NCBI GenBank assembly: GCA_902543185.1
Contig: CACBXB010000008.1
Span: 1-64,000, forward strand
DNA from: Paracoccaceae bacterium
GTDB taxonomy: Bacteria > Pseudomonadota > Alphaproteobacteria > Rhodobacterales > Rhodobacteraceae
DNA: 64,000 nt
Direction of reading: 5' to 3'
The position numbers and the translations under genes are program-made. Under the pieces are notes generated by a model. The model saw only the letters and a program-made list of their open reading frames with translations, ran no database searches and had not been told where the DNA came from. Below, in pieces: positions 17,331-26,885 of this stretch (its first letter is position 1; each line of letters opens with the position of its first letter).

Positions 17331-18314
17331 TCAAATTTTTAGTAGAACGGCTCCTCTTCTACCTTTAGTCAAAGTCCTATCCTGCGCTTGATCGCAATCT
17401 TCAAGTCTATAGATACTGTCTATCTTAGGTACTAAAGCTTTTTGTTCGTAGGCGGAGTGAAGATAATTTATTGCTAGTTCTCTTTCTTTAGGCGGTAAAA
17501 TATAAACTAGGAATATATCTATTTTTATAGCTTTGAATAAATATAGCCCGAAAGGCATAATAGGGTTCATCTCTTTGGCGGAACCATAAGCCGCAAGCGT
17601 TCCATTAGGTTTCAAAACTTCATGAAGCCAATTTAAATTTAAGCCAAACTCGACTTCTATTACGCGATCAACTCCTTCTGGTGCAACTTCATTAATTTGC
17701 GAAACCAATTTAACGCTGGAATAATCAAAAAAATAATCTGCCCCAAGATTAAGAATAGATTGAGAGCTGTTTTTTGAGCCCGTTGCAATTACTTTTGCTC
17801 CGCCCCACTTGGCCAATTGAACAGCCAGGTGACCAACTGCTCCTCCACCGCCCGAAATGAGTAGTGTTTTTTCGAATACTTCTCCTGACCCAAATATACC
17901 ATGAGATGCCGTGAGGCCAGGAATACCCATCGTTGCTCCGTCTTGGAATGTCATTTCACTTGGCATTTCAACTAAATTTTCCAGAGGGATTGTAATATAT
18001 TCTGCAGCAGTTCCAAATGGACGCTTCCATTGACCATTTCTGACCCAAACACGTTTGCCAATTAAACATTTATCTAGCTCTGATCCCACATCCTCTATCA
18101 CACCCGACCCATCCGAATGCGGTATCACTAACCTATATTCGGGTCTAATAACTCCAGGCCGATTGCCTGCTCGGGCTTTGGCATCTGAAGGATTTACTCC
18201 TGAATATATTAATTTTACAATTACTTCTCGTGGCTGAGGCTTTTGTAACTCTATTTCCCGCACTTGCAAAACTTCAGTGGCAAGGCCAAATTCTTCATAG
18301 CCAATTGCCCTCAC
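17331..18314 (-). CDS. NADPH:quinone oxidoreductase-like MDR protein
   Basis: 327 residues, MDR superfamily without zinc ligands (no structural Cys lobe). A cofactor-binding loop lies at GGGGAVGHLAVQLAKWGG, followed by a basic/Ser context (ATGSKNSS), which favours NADPH. It is like quinone oxidoreductase/crotonyl-CoA reductase-type proteins. The start is GTG, only 3 bp after the irr stop codon, so translation is likely coupled to irr. That suggests iron- or heme-linked expression, but no direct link is shown. Confidence 0.78.
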   Translation of the reverse strand: MRAIGYEEFGLATEVLQVREIELQKPQPREVIVKLIYSGVNPSDAKARAGNRPGVIRPEYRLVIPHSDGSGVIEDVGSELDKCLIGKRVWVRNGQWKRPFGTAAEYITIPLENLVEMPSEMTFQDGATMGIPGLTASHGIFGSGEVFEKTLLISGGGGAVGHLAVQLAKWGGAKVIATGSKNSSQSILNLGADYFFDYSSVKLVSQINEVAPEGVDRVIEVEFGLNLNWLHEVLKPNGTLAAYGSAKEMNPIMPFGLYLFKAIKIDIFLVYILPPKERELAINYLHSAYEQKALVPKIDSIYRLEDCDQAQDRTLTKGRRGAVLLKI

Positions 18315-18317
18315 GAA

Positions 18318-18728
18318 TTATTTCCGGCGTAGGCGAATAATTACATCAACAGAGGCAATTTCTGCACCTTTCGGTGCGCTTGGAAGTTCGGATATTTTTA
18401 ACTGGTCAGCCGGTGCATCTGTTAGTCTTTGCTCTTCTTCCCAGTAAAAATGTGGATGATCATTTGTTCGCGTGTCAAAATAGCTTTTGGAACCATCAAC
18501 TGTTATTTCTTGTACAAGGCCAGCATTACAAAACGTATGTAAAGTATTGTAAACTGTTGCCAATGAAACTTTGTCAGCACGCTTATTTACCTGTTCGAAA
18601 AGGCTTTCAGCTGTAACATGCCGATGCTTGCCGTCGCCTACTAAAATCTCAGCTAGCACCAAACGTTGTCTTGTTGGACGCAAATTTGAGCCTAAAAGCC
18701 AATTTGTTGCTCTCTGAGTGGATGTCAT
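18318..18728 (-). CDS. irr: Iron response regulator Irr (Fur family)
   Basis: 136 residues. A winged helix with RPTRQRLVLAEIL and SLATVYNTLHTF (DNA recognition helix) is followed by the dimerisation part with NDHPHFYWEE, the HxH region used for heme or metal sensing in Irr. No N-terminal GCPWH-type heme regulatory motif is present, as in other non-Bradyrhizobium Irr proteins. Irr controls iron and heme genes in alphaproteobacteria. The gene is divergent from fabA across a 173-bp spacer, an arrangement I associate with Rhodobacterales, and it is followed immediately by an oxidoreductase gene. Confidence 0.88.
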   Translation of the reverse strand: MTSTQRATNWLLGSNLRPTRQRLVLAEILVGDGKHRHVTAESLFEQVNKRADKVSLATVYNTLHTFCNAGLVQEITVDGSKSYFDTRTNDHPHFYWEEEQRLTDAPADQLKISELPSAPKGAEIASVDVIIRLRRK

Positions 18729-18826
18729 CTTTGAGTTCTTTTTGTTTCTCTATTGGTTATATTAAATCAAAACTGTTTAAAAGTTCAACGCTTTTTATAT
18801 TTTCAAATCCATCATTTTTTTCTTAG

Positions 18827-18836
18827 GCTTGCAAGC
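18827..18836. promoter_or_regulatory. Palindrome in the irr/fabA divergent spacer
   Basis: GCTTGCAAGC is a perfect 10-bp palindrome in the 173-bp divergent spacer. It overlaps a possible -35 (TTGCAA, 18830-18835) for fabA, with a weak -10-like TACATA at 18853-18858. It is a candidate operator; the bound protein is unknown. The rest of the spacer is AT-rich with no other clear signal. Confidence 0.35.
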
Positions 18837-18901
18837 TAGTCTTTTGGAGTGATACATAGCAATAAATAAAAGGAAACATAGAGCAGGAAAGAAGGTCCAT
18901 A

Positions 18902-19411
18902 ATGGCGCAGTATCCATCAAGTTTTAGTCGTGAAGACCTTCTTAAGTGCGCCAAAGGCGAATTGTTTGGCGCAGGTAATGCCCAGCTTCCGGAACCTCCA
19001 ATGCTTATGATGGATAGAGTTACTCACATTAGTTCCGATGGGGGAGAAAATGGTAAAGGTCATGTTATAGCTGAGTATGATATCAACCCCGACCTTTGGT
19101 TTTTCAACTGTCACTTTCCTGGTAACCCCATAATGCCTGGTTGCCTTGGTTTGGATGGTCTCTGGCAGTTAACGGGCTTCAATCTAGGTTGGCGAGGTTG
19201 GCAGGGACGAGGATATGCTTTGGGAGTTGGTGAAGTAAAGCTTACTGGAATGGTTCGTCCAGATCGAAAGTTATTAAAATATAAGGTTAATTTCACAAAA
19301 GCGGTTCAAACAAGAAGACTTACAATGGGTGTTGCCGACGGAACTGTTGAGGCTGATGGCGAGCTAATTTATCAGGTAAAAGATATGAAAGTTGCTTTAT
19401 CTGAAAGCTAA
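18902..19411 (+). CDS. fabA: 3-hydroxydecanoyl-ACP dehydratase/isomerase
   Basis: 169 residues. Active-site His71 and Asp85 lie in [20 protein letters not shown], matching E. coli His70/Asp84. FabA dehydrates 3-hydroxyacyl-ACP and isomerises trans-2- to cis-3-decenoyl-ACP, the branch point for unsaturated fatty acids. Length matches the family (171-172). A good RBS, AAGAAGG, precedes the ATG. It is first in a fabA-fabB-fabI cluster, divergent from irr. Confidence 0.96.
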   Translation: MAQYPSSFSREDLLKCAKGELFGAGNAQLPEPPMLMMDRVTHISSDGGENGKGHVIAEYDINPDLWFFNCHFPGNPIMPGCLGLDGLWQLTGFNLGWRGWQGRGYALGVGEVKLTGMVRPDRKLLKYKVNFTKAVQTRRLTMGVADGTVEADGELIYQVKDMKVALSES

Positions 19412-19484
19412 CGTTCGGCTATCATTCTCGCGATTTTTTTTATAAACTGATGCTGGGATCTGCCGGCTTGAAAAGGAGAAGACT

Positions 19485-20714
19485 ATGAACCGAGTGGTTA
19501 TAACCGGATTAGGAATAGTCTCGTCTATCGGTAACAATGCAAAAGAGGTGCTCAGTAGCTTACAGGCTGGTAAGTCTGGCATTACTTCTAATGCAGATAT
19601 GATCGAGTATGGGTTCAGAAGTCAGGTAGCAGGTGATATAAAGTTAGAAGTCACAGATTTTGTAGATAAACGAGCTTTACGGTTTATGGGCCCCGGCGCT
19701 GCTTATGCACACATAGCAATGGAGCAGGCAATAAAAGATGCAGGCTTAGAAAAAAAAGAAATTTCTAACTTTAGAACTGGCTTAATTGCTGGTTCAGGCG
19801 GACCTTCAACATCAGCAATGTTGGCCGCACATCAAGTCGTTTTAAAATCTGGTGCTCCAAAACGCATTGGACCATTTGCTGTACCAAAATGTATGTCATC
19901 AACAATTTCTGCAAATCTATCAACCGCTTTTAAGATTAAGGGATTAAATTATTCCATAACATCAGCATGTTCTACTTCTTTGCACTGCATTGGAAATGCA
20001 ACAGAACAAATTTTGATGGGTAAGCAAGACATTATGTTTGCTGGTGGTGGAGAGGAACTAGATTGGACCTTGTCCTGTCTTTTTGACGCCATGGGAGCGA
20101 TGTCATCAAAGTATAATGAAACGCCTGAAAAAGCATCTAGAGCATTCGATGTTGACAGGGATGGGTTTGTTATAGGTGGTGGTGGAGCTATTTTAGTACT
20201 TGAAAACCTAGAGCACGCAAAAGCTCGTGGGGCCAATATTTATGCTGAGGTAACGGGATTTGGAGCAACCTCAGATGGGCATGATATGGTGGCACCTTCT
20301 GGTGAAGGTGGAGAGCGCGCAATGCGATTGGCGCTTGAAACGCTTCCTAAGGAAAGAGCTATCAGTTACATAAATGCACATGGAACATCTACTCCTGTTG
20401 GTGATGTAGGCGAGATCGAAGCTGTAAGACGTGTTTTCGGGTCCGGTTCAACGCCACTAGTAAGCTCAACAAAATCTATGACTGGTCATAGTCAAGGAGC
20501 GACAGGCGCTCAAGAAGCTATCTACTGCCTTCTTATGCTCAAATATGATTTTATAGCGCCTTCAATCAATATTGATAAGCTTGATCCTGAATTAAAACCT
20601 TTTGAAATAGCCTCCTCGCTTGTGAAGGAAGCAAAGTTGGATACTGTCATGACAAATAGTTTTGGGTTTGGTGGAACAAATGGGTCGATGCTACTATCAA
20701 ATTATAAAGATTAA
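19485..20714 (+). CDS. fabB: Beta-ketoacyl-ACP synthase I
   Basis: 409 residues, thiolase fold. The Cys-His-His triad is C162 (SACSTS), H299 (NAHGTST) and H335 (GHSQGA), matching E. coli FabB C163/H298/H333. It elongates cis-3-decenoyl-ACP for unsaturated fatty acid synthesis in the type II FAS. RBS AAGGAGA lies upstream. The 73-bp gap after fabA holds no clear terminator, so co-transcription is likely. Confidence 0.96.
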   Translation: MNRVVITGLGIVSSIGNNAKEVLSSLQAGKSGITSNADMIEYGFRSQVAGDIKLEVTDFVDKRALRFMGPGAAYAHIAMEQAIKDAGLEKKEISNFRTGLIAGSGGPSTSAMLAAHQVVLKSGAPKRIGPFAVPKCMSSTISANLSTAFKIKGLNYSITSACSTSLHCIGNATEQILMGKQDIMFAGGGEELDWTLSCLFDAMGAMSSKYNETPEKASRAFDVDRDGFVIGGGGAILVLENLEHAKARGANIYAEVTGFGATSDGHDMVAPSGEGGERAMRLALETLPKERAISYINAHGTSTPVGDVGEIEAVRRVFGSGSTPLVSSTKSMTGHSQGATGAQEAIYCLLMLKYDFIAPSINIDKLDPELKPFEIASSLVKEAKLDTVMTNSFGFGGTNGSMLLSNYKD

Positions 20715-20737
20715 AGTCTGATAATCCGAGGTGAAAC

Positions 20738-21526
20738 ATGTTTGATCTAAGAGGGAAACGTGGACTTATAATGGGTGTTGCTAACGAGCGTTCTATTGCT
20801 TGGGGTATAGCCAAAGCTATGTCAGATGCTGGAGCTAAGCTTGCATTTACATATCAAGGCGAGACTTTTGGTAAGCGGTTAAAGCCTTTGGCTGAGTCTA
20901 TTGGCGCTAATTTGATGCTGGATGTTGACGTCACCGATGATGCTTCACTTGATAAAGCTTTTGCAGAATTACAAAGTAGTTGGAGTTCACTAGATTTCGT
21001 CTTACATGCCATTGCATATTCAGAAAAAGAAGAGCTTACTGGAAGGTTTGTGAATACGACCCGAGCGAACTTTAAAAACTCGCTTGATATCTCATCATAT
21101 TCATTTGTTGAAATCGCGCGAAGGTCTTACCCTATGATGGTCGAAAATGGTGGTACGCTACTAACTTTAACTTATCAGGGTTCAAATCGAGTGACCCCAT
21201 TTTATAACGTAATGGGTGTCGCAAAAGCAGCACTTGAGGCAACTACCCGTTATTTAGCAAACGATCTTGGTCCTGACGGAATTCGAGTAAATGCTATTTC
21301 TCCAGGTCCCATGAAAACAATTGCAGGTGCTGCTATTGGCGGTGCTAGAAAGACCTTTAAGCACACAGAGATGAATTCTCCGTTGCGTTCAAATGCCACG
21401 TTGGAAGCAGTAGGAGGTACTGCCGTGTATCTTGTGTCCGACGCAGGTGCTTACACAACTGGTGAAATAATATGTGTTGACGGTGGATACCACGTTTTAG
21501 GCATGCCACAGTCAGAAAATATATGA
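20738..21526 (+). CDS. fabI: Enoyl-ACP reductase (NADH)
   Basis: 262 residues, an atypical SDR. The nucleotide-binding part is GVANERSIAWGIAKA, and the catalytic pair is Y156 and K163 in FYNVMGVAK, the same numbering as E. coli FabI. It performs the last reduction of each fatty acid elongation cycle. It is the third gene of the fabA-fabB-fabI run, 23 bp after fabB, with RBS GAGG, and is followed by a strong terminator hairpin. Confidence 0.95.
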   Translation: MFDLRGKRGLIMGVANERSIAWGIAKAMSDAGAKLAFTYQGETFGKRLKPLAESIGANLMLDVDVTDDASLDKAFAELQSSWSSLDFVLHAIAYSEKEELTGRFVNTTRANFKNSLDISSYSFVEIARRSYPMMVENGGTLLTLTYQGSNRVTPFYNVMGVAKAALEATTRYLANDLGPDGIRVNAISPGPMKTIAGAAIGGARKTFKHTEMNSPLRSNATLEAVGGTAVYLVSDAGAYTTGEIICVDGGYHVLGMPQSENI

Positions 21527-21552
21527 GCCTTAGCATTGTTACAGCATGCTGG

Positions 21553-21600
21553 GCCTAAGTTTTCTAAGTTAAAAGGCTTGTATGAAAACTTAGGCTTTTA
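21553..21600 (+). terminator. Terminator after fabABI
   Basis: A perfect 12-bp inverted repeat, GCCTAAGTTTTC (21553-21564) and GAAAACTTAGGC (21584-21595), is separated by a 19-nt loop and followed by TTTT. It lies 27 bp after the fabI stop and about 60 bp before valS. The loop repeats CTAAGTT and holds AAAAGGCTT, so alternative pairings with the right arm are possible. Confidence 0.8.
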
Positions 21601-21655
21601 CTTCAATTAAAGACACGCTATTTGCTTCTTACAGTATTTTTTGGATTATTCGATA

Positions 21656-24517
21656 ATGGGACTTGATAAGCATTTTCAATCGGCATCAGTAGAAAAACGT
21701 ATTTCCGAGAAATGGATTAGCCAAAAAGCGTTTCGAGCCGGCATAAATGCAAAAAATGGCCAACCTAGTTACACAATAATGATACCTCCACCCAATGTTA
21801 CTGGTGTGTTACATATGGGACATGCATTTAATAATACTCTACAGGATATTTTAATTCGCTGGAAACGTATGCAAGGTTACAATACTTTATGGCAACCGGG
21901 CACTGATCATGCGGGAATTGCTACACAGATGGTTGTTGAACGGCAGTTGGCGGAAGTGGGTAAAAAACGTACTGATTTTACTCGTGACGAGTTCCTTGAA
22001 AAAATATGGGCATGGAAAAAAAAATCTGGTGGAACAATTATAACCCAATTACAACGTCTAGGAGCTTCTTGCGATTGGGATCGTGAAGCTTTTACCATGT
22101 CTGGGGCTCCAAATGCGCCAGAGGATGAGAGTGGAAACTTTCATGATGCAGTAATCAAAGTTTTTGTCGATCTTTACAATAAAGGATTAATTTATCGCGG
22201 GAAAAGACTTGTAAATTGGGATCCTCATTTTGAAACAGCTATTTCTGATTTGGAAGTTGAAAATATTGAAGTGGCTGGGCATATGTGGCACTTCAAATAC
22301 CCCTTAAAAGGTGGTGAAACATACACATATATCGAAAAGGATACCGACGGTAGTGTGATCCTGGAGGAGGAGCGAAATTATATATCAATAGCAACAACAC
22401 GTCCTGAGACAATGCTTGGAGATGGTGCTGTTGCAGTACATCCTTCTGACGAAAGGTATAAACCACTTATTGGTAAACTTTGTGAAATTCCTATTGGTCC
22501 AAGGCATAATAGGCGTCTTATACCCATAATTACTGATGAATATCCTGACCCTAAATTTGGATCTGGCGCTGTAAAAATTACGGGTGCGCATGATTTTAAC
22601 GATTATCAAGTAGCTAAAAGAGCAAATATTCCCATGTATTCTTTGATGGATAAAAAGGGAGTTATGCGTGTTGATGGTTTGCCTTACAATGACGAGGCGG
22701 CAAAAGCTCAGGCAATTAGAGAAGAAAAAATGACTTGGGATGAAAGTCTGATTGCAGCTATGAACCTGGTTCCAGATGAGTACCGTGGATTAGACCGATT
22801 TGAAGCGCGAGAGAAAGTGATTTCAGAAATCACCGCTGAAGGCTTGGCTGTTATGACCGAAGTTACAGATACTGAGGGAAATTCCTCAAAAGAGCCATTT
22901 GTGGAAAGTAAGATTATCATGCAACCTTTCGGTGATCGATCTAAGGTTGTAATTGAGCCTATGTTGACAGATCAATGGTTCGTGGAAACGTCTAAAATAG
23001 TTCAGCCCGCAATAGAGGCGGTAAAAAACAAAAAAATTAAAATCATACCTGAGAGTGGAGAAAAGACATATTATCACTGGTTAAGTAATATAGAGCCATG
23101 GTGTATATCTCGTCAGTTATGGTGGGGCCATCAAGTTCCGGTTTGGTTTGATCAAGATGGAAATCAATATTGTGCTGCTAATGAAACTGAAGCTCAAGAA
23201 AGGGCCGGCATTGATGTTAAGCTAACGAGAGATCCAGATGTTTTGGATACTTGGTTTTCATCAGGATTATGGCCAATTGGAACCTTGGGTTGGCCTGAAG
23301 ACAATATCGCTCTGAAACAATATTTTCCAACCTCTACGTTGGTGACGGGGCAGGATATTTTATTCTTTTGGGTTGCTAGAATGATAATGATGCAATTAGC
23401 TGTTAGACATGAAATACCTTTTGATACAGTGTACTTACATGGTTTGGTGAGGGATGCTAAAGGTAAAAAAATGTCCAAGTCAACGGGCAATGTCATAGAT
23501 CCAATTGATATCATTGACGAATATGGAGCTGATGCTCTTCGGTTTACGAATGCTGCAATGGCCTCGATAGGCGGTGTTTTAAAATTAGATACACAAAGAA
23601 TAGCAGGTTATAAAAATTTTGGGACTAAACTTTGGAATGCAGCCAGATTTGCTTCACTGAACGAAGCTAATTTTGGAACTTCAGTTCCATCTGCTAATGA
23701 AACAGTTAATCGTTGGATAGTTGGGGAGACAGTGAAAACTTTAAATGAAGTAAACACTGGATTTGATCAATTCCGATTTAATGATGCTGCGCAGACACTT
23801 TATTCTTTTGTTTGGGGAACAGTTTGCGATTGGTATATTGAGTTATCCAAGCCACTTTTGAGTTCAAACAATTCTGAATTGAAAAATGAAACTCAAAATA
23901 CGATGGGCTGGGTGATAGATCAGTGTCTGATAATGTTACATCCAATTATGCCATTCATAACCGAGGAGTTATGGGAAAGGCTCTCGACTAGGGACACTAT
24001 GCTTGTTCATTATGATTGGCCTGAGTTTGATAAATCGCTTATTGATAAGTCTGCTGATCGTGAAATGAACTGGGTTGTCAGTCTTATAGAATCAATACGC
24101 TCTGCTCGTGCTCAAATGCGGGTTCCAGCTGGCTTAAAGATACCTATGATTTTTCTAGAAATGGATGATCAAGCAAAAAAAGCATGGGATAACAATCACG
24201 CTATGATTAAAAAGCTAGCTAGAGTAACAAAACTTACAGTTGCTGATAAGGTTCCCAAAGGTAGTATTTCTATTGCTGCAAAGGGGGCAACTTTTGCTCT
24301 GCCTTTAGAAAATATTATAGATATTGATCAGGAGAAGAAACGTTTAAGTAAGTCACTTGATAAACTTAAAAAAGAAATTTCTGCTCTAAAAGGACGTCTC
24401 CAAAATTCTAATTTTGTTAAAAGTGCGCCTCAAGAGGTGATCTTAGAAACTCGAGAAAATTTGAAATTGAGGGAGGAAGAAGAGAGGACATTATCAGCGG
24501 CTGCGTCCCAGCTATAA
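21656..24517 (+). CDS. valS: Valyl-tRNA synthetase
   Basis: 953 residues from the ATG at 21656; a TTG at 21641 is the only earlier start and is less likely. Class I signatures are HMGH at 53-56 (PPPNVTGVLHMGHAF) and KMSKS at 605-609. The editing (CP1) domain contains TTRPETMLGDGAV; the C-terminal anticodon domain is followed by a coiled coil (about 889-948, QEKKRLSKSLDKLKKEI) typical of ValRS. It charges tRNA-Val and edits Thr-tRNA-Val. Standalone transcription is likely, because a terminator precedes it. Confidence 0.97.
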   Translation: MGLDKHFQSASVEKRISEKWISQKAFRAGINAKNGQPSYTIMIPPPNVTGVLHMGHAFNNTLQDILIRWKRMQGYNTLWQPGTDHAGIATQMVVERQLAEVGKKRTDFTRDEFLEKIWAWKKKSGGTIITQLQRLGASCDWDREAFTMSGAPNAPEDESGNFHDAVIKVFVDLYNKGLIYRGKRLVNWDPHFETAISDLEVENIEVAGHMWHFKYPLKGGETYTYIEKDTDGSVILEEERNYISIATTRPETMLGDGAVAVHPSDERYKPLIGKLCEIPIGPRHNRRLIPIITDEYPDPKFGSGAVKITGAHDFNDYQVAKRANIPMYSLMDKKGVMRVDGLPYNDEAAKAQAIREEKMTWDESLIAAMNLVPDEYRGLDRFEAREKVISEITAEGLAVMTEVTDTEGNSSKEPFVESKIIMQPFGDRSKVVIEPMLTDQWFVETSKIVQPAIEAVKNKKIKIIPESGEKTYYHWLSNIEPWCISRQLWWGHQVPVWFDQDGNQYCAANETEAQERAGIDVKLTRDPDVLDTWFSSGLWPIGTLGWPEDNIALKQYFPTSTLVTGQDILFFWVARMIMMQLAVRHEIPFDTVYLHGLVRDAKGKKMSKSTGNVIDPIDIIDEYGADALRFTNAAMASIGGVLKLDTQRIAGYKNFGTKLWNAARFASLNEANFGTSVPSANETVNRWIVGETVKTLNEVNTGFDQFRFNDAAQTLYSFVWGTVCDWYIELSKPLLSSNNSELKNETQNTMGWVIDQCLIMLHPIMPFITEELWERLSTRDTMLVHYDWPEFDKSLIDKSADREMNWVVSLIESIRSARAQMRVPAGLKIPMIFLEMDDQAKKAWDNNHAMIKKLARVTKLTVADKVPKGSISIAAKGATFALPLENIIDIDQEKKRLSKSLDKLKKEISALKGRLQNSNFVKSAPQEVILETRENLKLREEEERTLSAAASQL

Positions 24518-24537
24518 TAACTTTTTAAAGTACTATT

Positions 24538-24567
24538 AAAAAAAGCTATGTTAGTACCAACGTACTA
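24538..24567 (-). terminator. Putative trpB terminator overlapping its stop codon
   Basis: On the minus strand, TAGTAC-GTTG-GTACTA (24567-24552) forms a 6-bp stem that begins with the TAG stop of trpB. A run of seven T follows 7 nt further on (24544-24538). Beside it, TTTTTAA (24522-24528) and TTAAAAA (24536-24542) form a second A/T stem that could serve valS on the other strand. Confidence 0.45.
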
Positions 24568-25812
24568 CTCCATATTTCGCCCCTCAGGGCCAGACATGTC
24601 AAAGCCGAGATGACGAGCAACCGTAAAAATATCTTTATCCCCTCTTCCGCACATATTCATACAAATTATATGGTTTGGGGGAAGATTAGGAGCAATCTTC
24701 ATAACGTGAGCGAGAGCATGACTGGGTTCTAAGGCTGGTATTATGCCTTCGGTTGTGCAACTCAGTTGAAATGCTTCAAGAGCCTCTTTATCTGTAATTG
24801 AAACGTATTTGGCTCTACCTATTTCATGAAGCCATGCATGTTCAGGGCCTATGCCCGGATAATCAAGACCAGCGGATATAGAGAAGCCCTCTAGTATTTG
24901 GCCGTCTTCGTTTTGTAACAAATAGGTACGGTTACCATGTAAAACTCCTGGCCTTCCACCAGTAAGGGATGCACAGTGTTCCATCTTTTCGTTTACGCCT
25001 TTTCCGCCTGCTTCTACGCCAATTATGTTTACTGAACTGTCGTCCAAAAAAGGAAAAAACAAACCCATCGCATTAGACCCACCGCCAATAGCGGCTATCA
25101 AAGTGTCGGGAAGACGACCTTCGACATTATGCATTTGTTTTTTTGTTTCTTTTCCAATTATTGATTGAAAGTCTCTTACCATAGCGGGATAAGGATGCGG
25201 ACCGGCTACCGTCCCGATACAATAAAATGTGTCGCGAACATTAGTTACCCAATCACGCAGTGCATCATTCATTGCGTCCTTTAAGGTTCCTCGGCCTGAC
25301 GTGACAGGTATCACTTCTGCGCCAAGTAATTTCATACGAAATACATTTGGAGCCTGTCTTTCAACATCATGCGAACCCATATAAACAATACACTTCAACC
25401 CAAATTTTGCGCAGACAGTAGCTGTAGCGACACCGTGTTGACCGGCTCCTGTTTCCGCAATTATTCGTGTTTTGCCCATTCGTTTAGCAAGAATTATCTG
25501 GCCAAGTACATTGTTGATTTTGTGTGCACCTGTATGATTCAATTCATCCCGTTTAAAGTAAATTTTTGCACCACCTAAATGATTTGTTAAACGTTCTGCA
25601 AAGTAAAGTGGGCTAGGTCTCCCAACGTAATTAGTCCACAAATCATTCATTTCAGACCAGAAAGATTTATCAGTCTTTGCTTTTTCGTATTGTTTTTCAA
25701 GCTCTAATATAAGTGGCATTAGTGTTTCAGAAACGAACCTTCCACCAAACTTTCCAAAACGGCCTTTGTCATCAGGGCCATTCATAAAACTATTAAAAAG
25801 ATCATTCGCCAT
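24565..25812 (-). CDS. trpB: Tryptophan synthase beta subunit
   Basis: 415 residues, PLP fold type II. HTGAHK (93-98) places the Schiff-base lysine at K98, and E120 lies in ETGAGQHG. The phosphate loop is GGGSNAMG. It condenses indole with serine to make tryptophan as alpha2-beta2 with TrpA. trpA is not in the window. It lies 68 bp after trpF on the same strand; RBS GGGGAGAG lies upstream. Confidence 0.97.
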   Translation of the reverse strand: MANDLFNSFMNGPDDKGRFGKFGGRFVSETLMPLILELEKQYEKAKTDKSFWSEMNDLWTNYVGRPSPLYFAERLTNHLGGAKIYFKRDELNHTGAHKINNVLGQIILAKRMGKTRIIAETGAGQHGVATATVCAKFGLKCIVYMGSHDVERQAPNVFRMKLLGAEVIPVTSGRGTLKDAMNDALRDWVTNVRDTFYCIGTVAGPHPYPAMVRDFQSIIGKETKKQMHNVEGRLPDTLIAAIGGGSNAMGLFFPFLDDSSVNIIGVEAGGKGVNEKMEHCASLTGGRPGVLHGNRTYLLQNEDGQILEGFSISAGLDYPGIGPEHAWLHEIGRAKYVSITDKEALEAFQLSCTTEGIIPALEPSHALAHVMKIAPNLPPNHIICMNMCGRGDKDIFTVARHLGFDMSGPEGRNME

Positions 25813-25880
25813 AAAATCAATCTCTCCCCAAGACGGTTTAGCTTGCAGTCAAACAAACGTAAAGTGTGTAGTTCAAGAAA

Positions 25881-26519
25881 TTATATTGCAGACATGAACA
25901 AAGAAATTTTTCTGTCATCCTTCAGCCCTGGAGCTTTTTCTACTCCGGATGATAAATCCAGTTGCGTTGCTCCTGTTAGTGCAATGGCTTCTGCCGCGTT
26001 CTCACTGTTTAATCCTCCTGCAAGTAGCCAGGGACATCGAAATTCAAAATTTTTAAGCAATTTCCAATCAAAATTTAACCCATTTCCACCTGGCAAAACA
26101 GACGGCGAAGGAGATTTTGCATCTATAAGTAATTGATCCGCAACATCTTTAAAAAGGGAAATTAAGTCTAGGTCATCAACTTCTGAAATACCAATTGCTT
26201 TGATGACTGGAAGTTTATATCTTATTTTGATCTCGTGAACTCTTTCAGGTGTCTCTTTCCCGTGTAATTGAATAAAGTCCAAAGGAACTTTTTTTACGAT
26301 TTCATCTAAAGTTTGATTGGTTAAATTAACGGTAACAGCCACTTTTTTAATCTTATTTCCTGCATGTAAACTGAGTTTTTTAGCAAGGTTAAGATTTACA
26401 AATCGTGGAGATTTTTCAAAAAACATTAAACCGGCGTAATGTGTTCCATATTTTATGGAAGCATCCATATCTGCTGTGTTTGTTATACCACAAATTTTGA
26501 CACGAACTTTTGATTGCAT
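25881..26519 (-). CDS. trpF: Phosphoribosylanthranilate isomerase
   Basis: 212 residues, TIM barrel. VKICGIT at the N-terminus carries the conserved catalytic Cys; LIDAKS (the catalytic Asp region), LPGGNGLNFDW and WLLAGGLNSENAAEA (phosphate binding) follow in order. It catalyses the third step after anthranilate in tryptophan synthesis. It is 4 bp downstream of the LapA-domain gene and upstream of trpB. Confidence 0.94.
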   Translation of the reverse strand: MQSKVRVKICGITNTADMDASIKYGTHYAGLMFFEKSPRFVNLNLAKKLSLHAGNKIKKVAVTVNLTNQTLDEIVKKVPLDFIQLHGKETPERVHEIKIRYKLPVIKAIGISEVDDLDLISLFKDVADQLLIDAKSPSPSVLPGGNGLNFDWKLLKNFEFRCPWLLAGGLNSENAAEAIALTGATQLDLSSGVEKAPGLKDDRKISLFMSAI

Positions 26520-26523
26520 TTAT

Positions 26524-26880
26524 CTAGTTTTTCATTTCAACTTTTTCCAAAAGTGTAAGAACGTCGTCTTTTTTGTTTTCTTTGGCATGTAATTCTGAAA
26601 GTTCAGCTTCAGCTCTGAAAAGCCTTTTCTGGTAATTATTTGCGTCAACCCGAAATTTATACTCCCGCAACCATTCCCATACAAAACCAATAACTAGTCC
26701 AATAAAAATGCCGGAAAAGAAAACTAAAAATAAAGGTACATTTAATGCCACGTTAAGTTCGAAAAAGGACGATAAATTCTCTGGCAGAAAGTTGAGTTCT
26801 ACTTTTTCGCTATTGGCTAATGAAAGTAAGACAAGTAATGAAGCTAAACATAATAAAAATAGGGTGCGTAATATACGCAT
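26524..26880 (-). CDS. LapA-domain (DUF1049) inner-membrane protein
   Basis: 118 residues. Two hydrophobic helices (about 3-22 and 46-70) are separated by a periplasmic stretch with NSEKVELNFLPE, and a cytoplasmic coiled tail follows (EWLREYKFR...RLFRAEAELSELHAKENK). This is the LapA/YciS architecture; in E. coli LapA works with LapB to control LpxC and LPS assembly. No lapB is adjacent here. It lies 5 bp after ihfB and 4 bp before trpF, consistent with operon membership. Confidence 0.8.
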   Translation of the reverse strand: MRILRTLFLLCLASLLVLLSLANSEKVELNFLPENLSSFFELNVALNVPLFLVFFSGIFIGLVIGFVWEWLREYKFRVDANNYQKRLFRAEAELSELHAKENKKDDVLTLLEKVEMKN

Positions 26881-26885
26881 ATTAA

